This document shows, piece by piece, positions 53,716 through 62,290 of a stretch of DNA of 62,290 nucleotides. The stretch comes from Bryobacteraceae bacterium (GTDB lineage Bacteria > Acidobacteriota > Terriglobia > Bryobacterales > Bryobacteraceae). Below the pieces are notes generated by a model. It had not been told where the DNA came from. It saw only the letters and a program-made list of their open reading frames with translations, and ran no database searches. Position 1 is the stretch's first letter. Every line of letters begins with the position of its first letter. Where the stretch lies: the NCBI GenBank assembly GCA_025055455.1, contig JANWXD010000023.1, forward strand, positions 1 through 62,290, read 5' to 3'. A program made the translations under genes and the position numbers.

Positions 53716-55011
53716 CTACACCTTCTCCGGCACTACGAACGGCTTACGGTACTCGCGCCGGAACATGCGGTTGGCTTCTTCGTCGCCGATGACCTGACCC
53801 GTAGCTGGGTCGACTCGCAGCGAGCGGCCCAGCCGGTAGGAGATATTGCCGAGGTGCATCAGGTCGCAGGAGATCGCCCCCTCCTCGACCGGCGCGTTCA
53901 GGTCGGAGACCTTCCGGCTCCGTACGGCTTCGATAAAGTTCGCCCAGTTGTTGCCTCCCTCGCGCCGCGCCGGCCCCGGCTGCTGTTCCTTACCGAGATA
54001 AGTCCAGTATTTGTCGTATCCGTCGATCACGAGGTAGCCCTTGGAGCCATAGAAAATGTTCCCGATGGTGTTTCCCGGCTTGTCGCCCCCGATGCCCGCT
54101 TCGTGGTTGCTGATCCAGTGGCGCACTTCGAAAACCATCAGCTTCTTCTTGCCCGCAGCGTCGAATTCATAAGTGACGACCATCGTGTTCGGCGTCTCCT
54201 GGTCGTCGTCGAACATGAAATGGCCGCCCATGGCGCTCACCTTAGTCGGATAGGTTACCCCCAGCCCCCACCGGCAGATGTCCAGCTCGTGGATGCCTTG
54301 GTTGCCGAAGTCGCCGTTGCCGTAGTCCCAGAACCAGTGCCAGTTGTAGTGGAAGCGATTCCGCGTGAAGGGCCGCTGCGGGGCAGGGCCCAGCCAAAGA
54401 TCGTAGTGCACCCCTGGCGGCACCGGCTCGGGAGGCGTCCGCCCGATCGTGTCACGCCACTTGAAACAGAGGCCGCGCGCCATGTAAACGTCGCCGATCA
54501 GGCCCTCCCTCAGCTTCTCCATGGCCTCGCGCAGCGCAGCGCTGGAGCGGCTGTTGGTGCCATGCTGCACGATCCGGTTGTACTTCTTGGCCGCCGCCAC
54601 GATCTGCCGCGACTCGTAAATGTTGTGCGACAGCGGCTTTTCCACGTAGACGTCCTTGCCTGCCTGGCAGGCCCAAATCGTCTGGAGCGTGTGCCAATGG
54701 TTCGGCGTCGCGATCGAGACCACATCGATGGACTTGTCCTCGAGCAGCTTCCGGTAGTCCACGTAGGCCTTCGGGCGCTTGCCCGTGAGCTTCTCGGCAA
54801 GCTGAAGGCGCTCGTTCAGCACGTTTTCATCGACGTCGCACAGCGCCGCAACCTCCACGTTGGGCATCTTCGAATAGACCTGAATGTGCGCGCGCCCTTG
54901 CGCCCGTACGCCCACGCACGCCACGCGTACCGTATCGTTCGGGCTGGCAAGCGACTTGGCCGCGGAGGCGGCCGCTGCGGCCGAACTCATCAGAAAATAG
55001 CGGCGGTTCAT
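53716..55011 (-). CDS. Gfo/Idh/MocA family oxidoreductase, exported
   Basis: A 431-residue NAD(P)-dependent oxidoreductase with a Tat-type leader (MNRRYFLMSSAAAAASAAKS). The Rossmann part has RVACVGVRAQGRAHIQV and the usual EKP motif in DVYVEKPLSHNIYESR (about residues 115-130); the C-terminal half holds the HELDICRWGLGVTYP segment typical of acidobacterial and planctomycetal paralogues. It probably oxidises a sugar or inositol outside the cytoplasm. ATG 55011 is chosen for the Tat motif. Confidence 0.88.
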   Translation of the reverse strand: MNRRYFLMSSAAAAASAAKSLASPNDTVRVACVGVRAQGRAHIQVYSKMPNVEVAALCDVDENVLNERLQLAEKLTGKRPKAYVDYRKLLEDKSIDVVSIATPNHWHTLQTIWACQAGKDVYVEKPLSHNIYESRQIVAAAKKYNRIVQHGTNSRSSAALREAMEKLREGLIGDVYMARGLCFKWRDTIGRTPPEPVPPGVHYDLWLGPAPQRPFTRNRFHYNWHWFWDYGNGDFGNQGIHELDICRWGLGVTYPTKVSAMGGHFMFDDDQETPNTMVVTYEFDAAGKKKLMVFEVRHWISNHEAGIGGDKPGNTIGNIFYGSKGYLVIDGYDKYWTYLGKEQQPGPARREGGNNWANFIEAVRSRKVSDLNAPVEEGAISCDLMHLGNISYRLGRSLRVDPATGQVIGDEEANRMFRREYRKPFVVPEKV

Positions 55012-55070
55012 CGTGATTTCACACTCCCCAGTCCAAATATAAACCAAGACTTTCGCCAGGAGGCGTCAGG

Positions 55071-55502
55071 TTACTGGCCCGCGGCGCTTTCCGTCCCGCC
55101 ACTCACCCGGCCCGCCGCCAGCCCGACAATGGCTCGCGCGGCCTCGACGGCCTCCTCGGCGTCCTCTCGCGCGTACGCTTCGGCCGGAATCACCGGATCC
55201 GGCAGTGCGTCCGGGTAGCGGCTGGTCAGGTAGTGGCGGTCCAAACGCCGCCCCCGGTCGATCAACGCCGAGAACTCCACATCGAATCGAGCGGCTTCCC
55301 GGGCGAGCTCCGCCACCGAGTGAATCATCACGGACCGGCGGCCGCGCGAGATCAAAAACGCCTTGAGCGCCTTTTGCGCCGCCTGCTCGGCAAGAAACGC
55401 AGAGTACGCATAGACTTGCTGCTCCAGGAGCCGTTGCGCCTGCTCGAGGTCGTAGCGGGCCTGGCGCAACCACCGCGCCGCCTGCCGCGCGGAATCCTTC
55501 AT
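55071..55502 (-). CDS. HEPN domain protein (toxin-like)
   Basis: A 143-residue helical protein. The first helices (RQAARWLRQARYDLEQAQRLL, AYSAFLAEQAAQKALKAFLI) match the HEPN four-helix fold. The conserved R-x4-H of HEPN RNases is present as RSVMIH (about residues 56-61). It overlaps the nucleotidyltransferase gene by 4 nt. HEPN/MNT pairs act as RNase toxin and NMP-transferase antitoxin, so a self-contained module is likely. Confidence 0.85.
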   Translation of the reverse strand: MKDSARQAARWLRQARYDLEQAQRLLEQQVYAYSAFLAEQAAQKALKAFLISRGRRSVMIHSVAELAREAARFDVEFSALIDRGRRLDRHYLTSRYPDALPDPVIPAEAYAREDAEEAVEAARAIVGLAAGRVSGGTESAAGQ

Positions 55503-55855
55503 CCGTCCCCGCCCGCCTCGTACAGCACCACCGCGTCACGGAGCGCCGTGAGGACAAACGGATTCTCCTCGGCCTGCATCTCGGCAAACTCCTCCGGCGT
55601 ATAAACGAACACATCGGCAGGCGTCCCTAAATCCGGCACGGAAACCAGCCGCCGCAGAAAACGTTCGGTGGTGCGCTTGATGACAATCAGATCGAGATCG
55701 CTCGCCTCGTCCTGCTCGCCGCGCGCCGCCGAGCCGAACAGCAGAATCTTCTCCACCGGCCCGTAACCCTCCACGATCCGGCGCACGGCCTCCGCCACGG
55801 TCGCGCGCAGACCGGCGGGCAACCGCTCGATCCCAACGCCCGGCACGAGACCCAT
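55499..55855 (-). CDS. MNT-type minimal nucleotidyltransferase (antitoxin-like)
   Basis: A 118-residue protein with the minimal core LLFGSAARGEQDEASDLDLIVI (GSx10DxD, about residues 39-60), the NMP-transferase active site. It should modify the HEPN partner encoded directly downstream. The start ATG 55855 overlaps a TAAGAT sequence. Confidence 0.87.
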   Translation of the reverse strand: MGLVPGVGIERLPAGLRATVAEAVRRIVEGYGPVEKILLFGSAARGEQDEASDLDLIVIKRTTERFLRRLVSVPDLGTPADVFVYTPEEFAEMQAEENPFVLTALRDAVVLYEAGGDG

Positions 55856-55941
55856 CTTAGCGCGGGCGTCGCTGCAAACTTCTTGCCGACGAACGACAGC
55901 GGTCGCGGGTTACAATCGTGCTCGTAGGTTCCCGGACCTGT

Positions 55942-58900
55942 ATGAAGCTCCGCGTTCCCATCGCCGTACTTGCCGTCGCCGGCACCGCGTTTTTGTTTCT
56001 ACGAGGCGCGGATACCGCCGCCGTTCGCGAGGAGCAGCTGGCGCGCCACCGCAACCTTGGCAAGGCCTACTACGAGAGTCCCACCACCCAGATGGAAGCC
56101 GTCGAGGAGCTGCGCAAGGCTCTCGAGCTCGCTCCCGACTCGGCCCGCGACCGCCTCAACTACGGCCTGGCGCTCTTGCGGGCTGGCAAGACCAAGGAAG
56201 GCGTCGCCGAGCTCGAGAAAGTGCAAAAGCAGGATCCGAACCTGCCGCACACCTGGTTCAATCTGGGCATCGTGTTCAAGAAAGAGGGCGATTACGCCCG
56301 CGCGGCCGAGCAGTTCGAACGCATGGTCCAGCTGGTCCCGGACGAGGCGATTTCGCACTACAACCTCGGCGTGCTCTACCGGCTGCTGAACCGGCCGGAT
56401 GAGGCGTTGCGCGCCTTCGAAAAAGCCCGCGACCTCGACCCGAATCTGGCCGCGGCGCGCTTTCAGCTCTACAACGCGTACCGCCGCATCGGCCGCGAAC
56501 AGGAGGCCGCCCGCGAGCTGCAGATCTTTCAAGAGATCAAAAAGCGTCAGGAAGGTTCCCCTACACCCGAGGACGTCGACTGGAGCTTTTACGCCGAGCT
56601 CTACGATGTGGTGGATCCGAAAGCCTCCGCCGACGACACACCCGCCGCCGAGCTGCGCTTCCAGGTGCAAAAGCTCACCGGCGCGGCGGATCCCAGGACT
56701 GCGGGCGCCACCGTGGTCGACGTCAACGGCGACGACCGGCCTGACCTCCTGGTCTGGAGCGAGAAAGGCGTTGCGATCTACACCGGCGGGTTCACGCTCT
56801 TGGCCCGCTCTGGTCTTGAAGGGCTGGCGAGCGTGATTTCCGTCGCCCCGGCCGACTTCAACAACGATGGCTTAGTGGACGTGCTCGTCCTACTACCCAC
56901 CGGGCCATCCCTCTATTTCAATCGCAAAGGCCGGTTCCAGAAAGCGGACGTGCCGGGCTTGGCCTTCGGCCGTTTCGAAAAAGCGGTTTGGCTCGATTAC
57001 GACCACGACTACGACCTGGATCTTTTTTTGTTCGGCGACCGCTCCGTCCTGCTCCGCAACCAAGGGGAGGCGGGATTGGCGGACCGCACCAGCGAGTTCC
57101 CGTTCGCCCCCGGCCGCGCGCTCGACGCGGTCGCCTTCCGCTCCATCGCCGACGGCAAGGGAATGGATCTGCTCGTCTCCTACGCAGATCGCCCGGGCGT
57201 GCTGTACCGGGACCGTCTCGCTGGCAAGTTCGAACAGGTCGCTGTGGACGGCCTGCCGGCGCAGGCGCGCCATTTGCTCGCCGCCGACGCGGACAACGAC
57301 GGTTGGATGGACGCCGTTGCCGCGACCTCGTCCGGCATTGTGTGGTTATGGAATCGGCAGGGCCAGTTCCAAGCGGCCGCCGGGCCGCGGTTCGACGGGG
57401 CTTTCACCCTGGCCGACTTCGAGAACCGGGGCTTGGCCGATCTGCTCTCCGGCAGCTCCGTGTACCGCAATCAAGGCGCCCGGCGCTTCGTTCCGGGCAA
57501 GACCCCTCAGGGGCTTCCTGCGGCCGCGGCATGGACGGCAGCGGATTTCGATCTGGACGGGCGGATCGATGTGGCTGCCGCGGGCACTGACGGCGCTATC
57601 TACCGCCTGCTGAACCGCACCGCGCTGACAACCCAGTGGCTGCGCGTCAAGCTGAAAGGCGTGAAGAACTTGCTGCTGGCGCCTGGAGCAGAAGTTGAAG
57701 TTAAATCGGGACTGCTTTATCAGAAAAAGATTTACACTGGGGCACCCCTGCTGTTCGGGCTGCGCACCAACAAAGAAGTCGACACCGTACGCATCACGTG
57801 GCCCAACGGATTGATCCAGAACGAACCCAAGCAAGTAGCTGGCCGGGCACTGGCCTTCGAAGAGGCGCAGCGGCTGTCCGGATCGTGCCCGATGATCTTC
57901 ACCTGGAATGGCCGCGAATTTCAGTTCATCGGGGACGCTCTGGGCGTGGCGCCCCTCGGCGCACGGGCTGGCGATGACGCCTACTTCCCGGTCGATCACG
58001 ACGAGTATGTCCAGATCCCGGCCGGAGGATTGGTGCCCAAGGACGACTACTACGAGGTGCGTGTCACCGAGGAACTCCGGGAGGTGACGTATTTGGACCA
58101 GATCCGTCTGCTGGCGGTGGATCATCCGGCAAATGTCGAGGTGTTCACGAACGAGAAATTCAAAGCGCCGCCGTTTCCTGAATTCCGCCTGTTCGGCGTG
58201 CGGGGCCGGATCTACCCGGTGCGGGCCCGGGACGGCAAGGGAAACGACATGCTCGACGAGCTGCGGCGCGCGGACCGCGTCTACGCCGCCAGCTTCCGTC
58301 GCGATTTCACGGGCGTGGCCGAAACGCACTCCCTGGAGCTCGACTTTGGGCCGGACGCCGCGCGCGACAACCGCGCGATCCTGGTGCTCCGCGGCTGGGT
58401 CGACTGGGCCGATGGCAGCACCTTCTTCCGCCTGGCCCAGCAAGGCCACGGGGCGCTATTTCTGCCGTATCTCCAAGTCAAAGACGCCCGCGGCCGCTGG
58501 CAAACCGTCGTCGCCGACATGGGCATCCCCGCCGGCCAGCTCAAAACCATCGTGGTGGACTTGACGGGCAAGTTTCTTTCGAGCTCCCGCGAGGTTCGCA
58601 TCGTGACGAACCTGTGCCTGTACTGGGACGAGATCTTTCTGGCTGAAGACTCCAGTGCGCCTCCCGTGCGCCTGACCGAGCTCGGCCCACACGAAGCCGA
58701 ATTGCGCTTCCGCGGCTTTTCGCGCGCCATCATCCACCCGCAGCGCGCCCAGCCGGAGGCCTTCGATTACGCACGCGTATCGCCGGTCTCGATGTGGAAT
58801 CCCACGCCCGGCCTTTACACCCGCTACGGCGACGTGCGGGAACTGCTCGAGGCCGAAGACGACCGCTACGTGATCATGGGCTCGGGCGACGAGATCCGCC

Positions 58901-59184
58901 TACGCTTCCGGGCTGCATCGCTGCCACCGGTGCCCTCGGGCTGGCGCCGCAACTTTCTGCTCAAGCTCGACGGCTGGAACAAAGACGGCGATTTCAATAC
59001 GGCCTATTCCCAGTCGGTCGAGCCGCTGCCGTTCCACGGCATGTCGCGCTATCCCTACCCGCCCTCGGAACGCTTCCCGGACACCGAAGCGCACCGGCGC
59101 TGGCGCGAGCAGTACCTGACGCGGCCAGCACGGCTGCTGATTCCACCCCTCAGCCGGGCTCTGCGCACGGCGGGCATGCCATGA
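55942..59184 (+). CDS. Large exported TPR / FG-GAP repeat / ASPIC-like protein
   Basis: A 1080-residue protein. A signal-anchor helix (about residues 6-21) leads to TPR repeats (about 40-200; e.g. PHTWFNLGIVFKKEGDYARA). Then five FG-GAP/VCBS calcium-type repeats follow (VDVNGDDRPDLLV, ADFNNDGLVDVLV, LDYDHDYDLDLFL, ADADNDGWMDAVA, ADFDLDGRIDVAA at about 259, 303, 351, 449, 534). An ASPIC/UnbV-like segment (about 560-640, with WPNGLIQNE) is followed by ~440 residues starting SGSCPMIFTWNGREFQFIGD that I do not recognise. Expected as a periplasmic or surface binding protein. It overlaps the next gene. Confidence 0.82.
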   Translation: MKLRVPIAVLAVAGTAFLFLRGADTAAVREEQLARHRNLGKAYYESPTTQMEAVEELRKALELAPDSARDRLNYGLALLRAGKTKEGVAELEKVQKQDPNLPHTWFNLGIVFKKEGDYARAAEQFERMVQLVPDEAISHYNLGVLYRLLNRPDEALRAFEKARDLDPNLAAARFQLYNAYRRIGREQEAARELQIFQEIKKRQEGSPTPEDVDWSFYAELYDVVDPKASADDTPAAELRFQVQKLTGAADPRTAGATVVDVNGDDRPDLLVWSEKGVAIYTGGFTLLARSGLEGLASVISVAPADFNNDGLVDVLVLLPTGPSLYFNRKGRFQKADVPGLAFGRFEKAVWLDYDHDYDLDLFLFGDRSVLLRNQGEAGLADRTSEFPFAPGRALDAVAFRSIADGKGMDLLVSYADRPGVLYRDRLAGKFEQVAVDGLPAQARHLLAADADNDGWMDAVAATSSGIVWLWNRQGQFQAAAGPRFDGAFTLADFENRGLADLLSGSSVYRNQGARRFVPGKTPQGLPAAAAWTAADFDLDGRIDVAAAGTDGAIYRLLNRTALTTQWLRVKLKGVKNLLLAPGAEVEVKSGLLYQKKIYTGAPLLFGLRTNKEVDTVRITWPNGLIQNEPKQVAGRALAFEEAQRLSGSCPMIFTWNGREFQFIGDALGVAPLGARAGDDAYFPVDHDEYVQIPAGGLVPKDDYYEVRVTEELREVTYLDQIRLLAVDHPANVEVFTNEKFKAPPFPEFRLFGVRGRIYPVRARDGKGNDMLDELRRADRVYAASFRRDFTGVAETHSLELDFGPDAARDNRAILVLRGWVDWADGSTFFRLAQQGHGALFLPYLQVKDARGRWQTVVADMGIPAGQLKTIVVDLTGKFLSSSREVRIVTNLCLYWDEIFLAEDSSAPPVRLTELGPHEAELRFRGFSRAIIHPQRAQPEAFDYARVSPVSMWNPTPGLYTRYGDVRELLEAEDDRYVIMGSGDEIRLRFRAASLPPVPSGWRRNFLLKLDGWNKDGDFNTAYSQSVEPLPFHGMSRYPYPPSERFPDTEAHRRWREQYLTRPARLLIPPLSRALRTAGMP

Positions 59185-59717
59185 TAAAGACGATGGCGAC
59201 CACGCTTGCGGTGCCGGTCGAAGAATATCTCCACACCGAGTACGAGCCGGACTGCGACTACGTGGACGGCCAGCTCGAGGAGCGCAACGTGGGCGAACGG
59301 GATCACGGGGAGTTGCAAGGGGAAATCTATGCTTTCTTCAAGCTTCACTCGAAGGAGTGGAGGCTCTATCCTTTCCTCGAACAGCGCCTGCGAATCACTG
59401 CCACCCGCTTCCGCGTGCCCGATATCTGCCTCGTCGCCGGCACCCGGCCGAAGGAGCAGATTTTCACCCAGCCGCCGTTGGTGGTCATCGAGATCCTTTC
59501 CCCGGAGGACCGCTTCAGCCGCATGCAGGAAAAGATCGCCGACTATCTCGGCTTCGGCGTCCGCTACGTTTGGTTGATCGATCCCAAAACGCGCCGCGCC
59601 TGGGTCTGCACCGCCGATGGGATGCGCGAAGCCCGGGATGGAATCCTGCGCATCCAAGACCCACCGGTGGCGCTCCCGCTGCCGGAAATCTTTCAGGCCA
59701 TTGATTCTGTCCAATGA
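59181..59717 (+). CDS. Uma2 family endonuclease-like protein
   Basis: A 178-residue DUF820/Uma2 protein of the PD-(D/E)xK fold. Matching motifs: YEPDCDYVDGQLEERNVGERDHGELQG (N-terminal) and RFRVPDICLVAG with the Asp (about residues 76-87), then VVIEILSPEDRFSRMQEKIADYLGFGVRYVWLIDP with the Glu. Cyanobacteria and acidobacteria have many copies; function is unsettled. Starts ATG 59181 within the previous stop (ATGA). An internal ATG at 59193 would drop four residues. Confidence 0.85.
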   Translation: MIKTMATTLAVPVEEYLHTEYEPDCDYVDGQLEERNVGERDHGELQGEIYAFFKLHSKEWRLYPFLEQRLRITATRFRVPDICLVAGTRPKEQIFTQPPLVVIEILSPEDRFSRMQEKIADYLGFGVRYVWLIDPKTRRAWVCTADGMREARDGILRIQDPPVALPLPEIFQAIDSVQ

Positions 59718-60009
59718 AGTAGGCTGATTATATTTCCCCGACTGGCCAGGTTTGGCATCCGTTGACCCTCGAGCCGATTGGGGGATTTCGTTCGACCGGC
59801 CCTCGATTGCCTAGCCAGAAGTCCAGCCTCTCAGTCGCGTGTCTCCTCAATGGCGTCCAGCACCTGCTTGACAACCTTAATTCGAAGCCGGCTGGCGCTT
59901 GAGCGTCGGTCCGCAACGCTGCCGAGGGAACACCCGCCCGTCCCGGTGCCAATCTCAGAAATCTTGTAGGCCATTGACGCGGCCGACTGAAGCGCGGCCG
60001 CCACCTCGA

Positions 60010-60213
60010 TCAGCCCTCTTCGGCGAGGGTGCGGAGGGGCACCGTCGGATGCGTCGCCCACTCCCGCTCTAGCTCGCGCAACTCGCGGTCCACAATGCGC
60101 CGTTCGATTGCCCAGCCCGCTCCCGGATAGCCGGCAGCACGCCGCCGGTCAATCGCCTCCAAAATCCGCAAGCCGTTTTCGAGCCGCTCCTTGAGCTCCT
60201 GCCGTCTGCTCAT
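60010..60213 (-). CDS. Small charged hypothetical protein
   Basis: A 67-residue protein starting MSRRQELKERLENGLRILEA, strongly charged and predicted helical, with RRIVDRELRELEREWATHP near the end. No domain recognised; its size and charge would suit an antitoxin or regulatory peptide, but no partner gene is evident. The open frame continues upstream without a clear start. The ~290 bp to the left (59718-60009) contain nothing I can support. Confidence 0.5.
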   Translation of the reverse strand: MSRRQELKERLENGLRILEAIDRRRAAGYPGAGWAIERRIVDRELRELEREWATHPTVPLRTLAEEG

Positions 60214-60408
60214 CCGTACTCCTCTCAGCGTGCGCATATTCCTCTCGGGGGACGCGGGAAAAGCTGGAATTATAGTGCGCTGGAGGAATGGATGCAACCG
60301 GGCCGTCGTCCGCACCGCATCGGAGAACTCTCGGCTCCCCGGGGCGCACCACTCTGTCTCCCTGTGCCCGTCTCGAGCCCGCCTAACGCCACACCGTCCC
60401 CACTGCGC

Positions 60409-60414
60409 TAGAAT
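60409..60414 (+). promoter_or_regulatory. -10 box (TAGAAT) just before the GH16 gene
   Basis: GCTAGAAT ends 7 nt before GTG 60422 and 10 nt before ATG 60425; no Shine-Dalgarno. Confidence 0.4.
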
Positions 60415-60424
60415 CCTTGCCGTG

Positions 60425-61948
<1,524 letters not shown>

Positions 61949-61969
61949 GCACACGAGACAGGAGGTCCC

Positions 61970-62275
61970 ATGATCATCGTCCACGTGCACGCCCGCGTGA
62001 AACCGGAGTTCATTGACGCCTTCAAGCAGGCCACCATCGAAAACGCGCGCCAGAGCGTGCAGGAGCCTGGCGTGGCCCGCTTCGACGTCATTCAGCAAGC
62101 CGACGATCCGGCGCGCTTCGTCCTCGTCGAGGTGTACCGCACCCCGGAGGCCCCGGCTCAGCACAAGGAAACGCGCCACTATCAGGTCTGGCGCGACACG
62201 GTGGCGGAGATGATGGCGGAGCCGCGCACGAGCGTCCGCTACGCCAACGTCTTTCCGCCCGACGAAGGCTGGTAG
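61970..62275 (+). CDS. ABM-domain monooxygenase-like protein (YgiN/LsrG type)
   Basis: A 101-residue ferredoxin-like protein of the antibiotic biosynthesis monooxygenase group. [20 protein letters not shown] and the pattern [41 protein letters not shown] fit LsrG/YgiN-like members, which act on quinones or AI-2. Twenty-one nt lie between the GH16 stop and its ATG, with AGGAGG before the start. It is followed directly by another gene. Confidence 0.9.
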   Translation: MIIVHVHARVKPEFIDAFKQATIENARQSVQEPGVARFDVIQQADDPARFVLVEVYRTPEAPAQHKETRHYQVWRDTVAEMMAEPRTSVRYANVFPPDEGW

Positions 62276-62278
62276 CCG

Positions 62279-62290
62279 ATGCGCTTCGAG
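62279..62290 (+). CDS. Start of a further gene, cut by the window edge
   Basis: ATG 62279 lies 3 nt after the previous stop and reads MRFE. In other genomes an LsrG-like gene is often followed by an iron-containing alcohol dehydrogenase beginning MRFEF, but four residues cannot prove it. Confidence 0.35.

Noticed and set aside
59831-60061. Minus-strand frame of 76 codons between Uma2 and the small charged protein
   Set aside because: GTG start without Shine-Dalgarno, partly overlapping another frame, and no recognisable motif.

Overview
This is a GC-rich chromosomal window from a member of the Acidobacteriota, most likely the Bryobacterales/Solibacter lineage. Two secreted glycoside hydrolases (GH10 at 20213-22714, GH16 at 60425-61948) carry the C-terminal 'VNAASF' domain (TIGR03437) typical of Solibacter. 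There is also a PEP-CTERM protein, many exported enzymes with Tat-like N-termini, an M16 peptidase pair and a TPR/FG-GAP/ASPIC-type protein. I saw no phage, insertion sequence, rRNA or CRISPR. About 55 protein genes and one tRNA-Asn are supported.

Layout. 1-1376: an exported protein (cut by the left edge) coupled to an AI-2E family permease. 1440-5550: an acyl-CoA carboxyltransferase, a split AtuA and an enoyl-CoA hydratase, probably an acyl-CoA/isoprenoid catabolic operon. 5652-6324: a small protein overlapping a nucleotidyltransferase, resembling a two-gene toxin-antitoxin module. 6370-14741: exported glycosidase-like protein, ABC exporter, penicillin acylase family hydrolase, Tat-type aminotransferase, methyltransferase. 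14750-18702 (minus): core translation cluster rplM-rpsI-rpsB-tsf-pyrH-frr. 18857-24509: 6PGDH-like dehydrogenase, YkgJ-type protein, GH10 xylanase, THEP1 NTPase, M19-like dipeptidase. 24510-24584: tRNA-Asn. 24762-27534: 33-residue membrane peptide, feruloyl-esterase-like enzyme and a porin-like protein. 27535-30922: a cupin pseudogene, PEP-CTERM protein, DoxX, DCC-family protein, sugar isomerase-like protein. 30989-36235: two M16 peptidases, then gamma-glutamyltransferase coupled to an AhpD-family gene with an in-frame TGA that I read as selenocysteine. 36301-43253: secA, a DUF6599-like protein, a small-RNA/leader transcription unit, RNase J, ThuA-like protein. 43421-53169: HExxH protein divergent from a chain hutU-hutI-ftcD-lipA-isomerase-epimerase-glycosidase, in which most neighbours overlap. 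53185-59717: nucleotidyltransferase, Gfo/Idh/MocA oxidoreductase, HEPN/MNT pair, large TPR/FG-GAP protein coupled to a Uma2-family protein. 60010-62290: small protein, GH16, ABM monooxygenase and the first codons of another gene.

How it works together. The window combines housekeeping (ribosome biogenesis, secretion, RNA decay, lipoate synthesis) with a plant/microbial polysaccharide-degrading secretome (xylanase, esterase, porin, laminarinase-like GH16, GH-A enzyme) and catabolism of histidine and branched acyl-CoA. Two genome-wide traits emerge. Many genes have a TANNNT -10 box only 5-10 nt before the start codon and no Shine-Dalgarno, which predicts leaderless mRNAs, while ribosomal genes keep clear Shine-Dalgarno sites. 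And selenocysteine decoding is implied by the AhpD-family gene with a CxxU motif and a SECIS-like hairpin just after the TGA.
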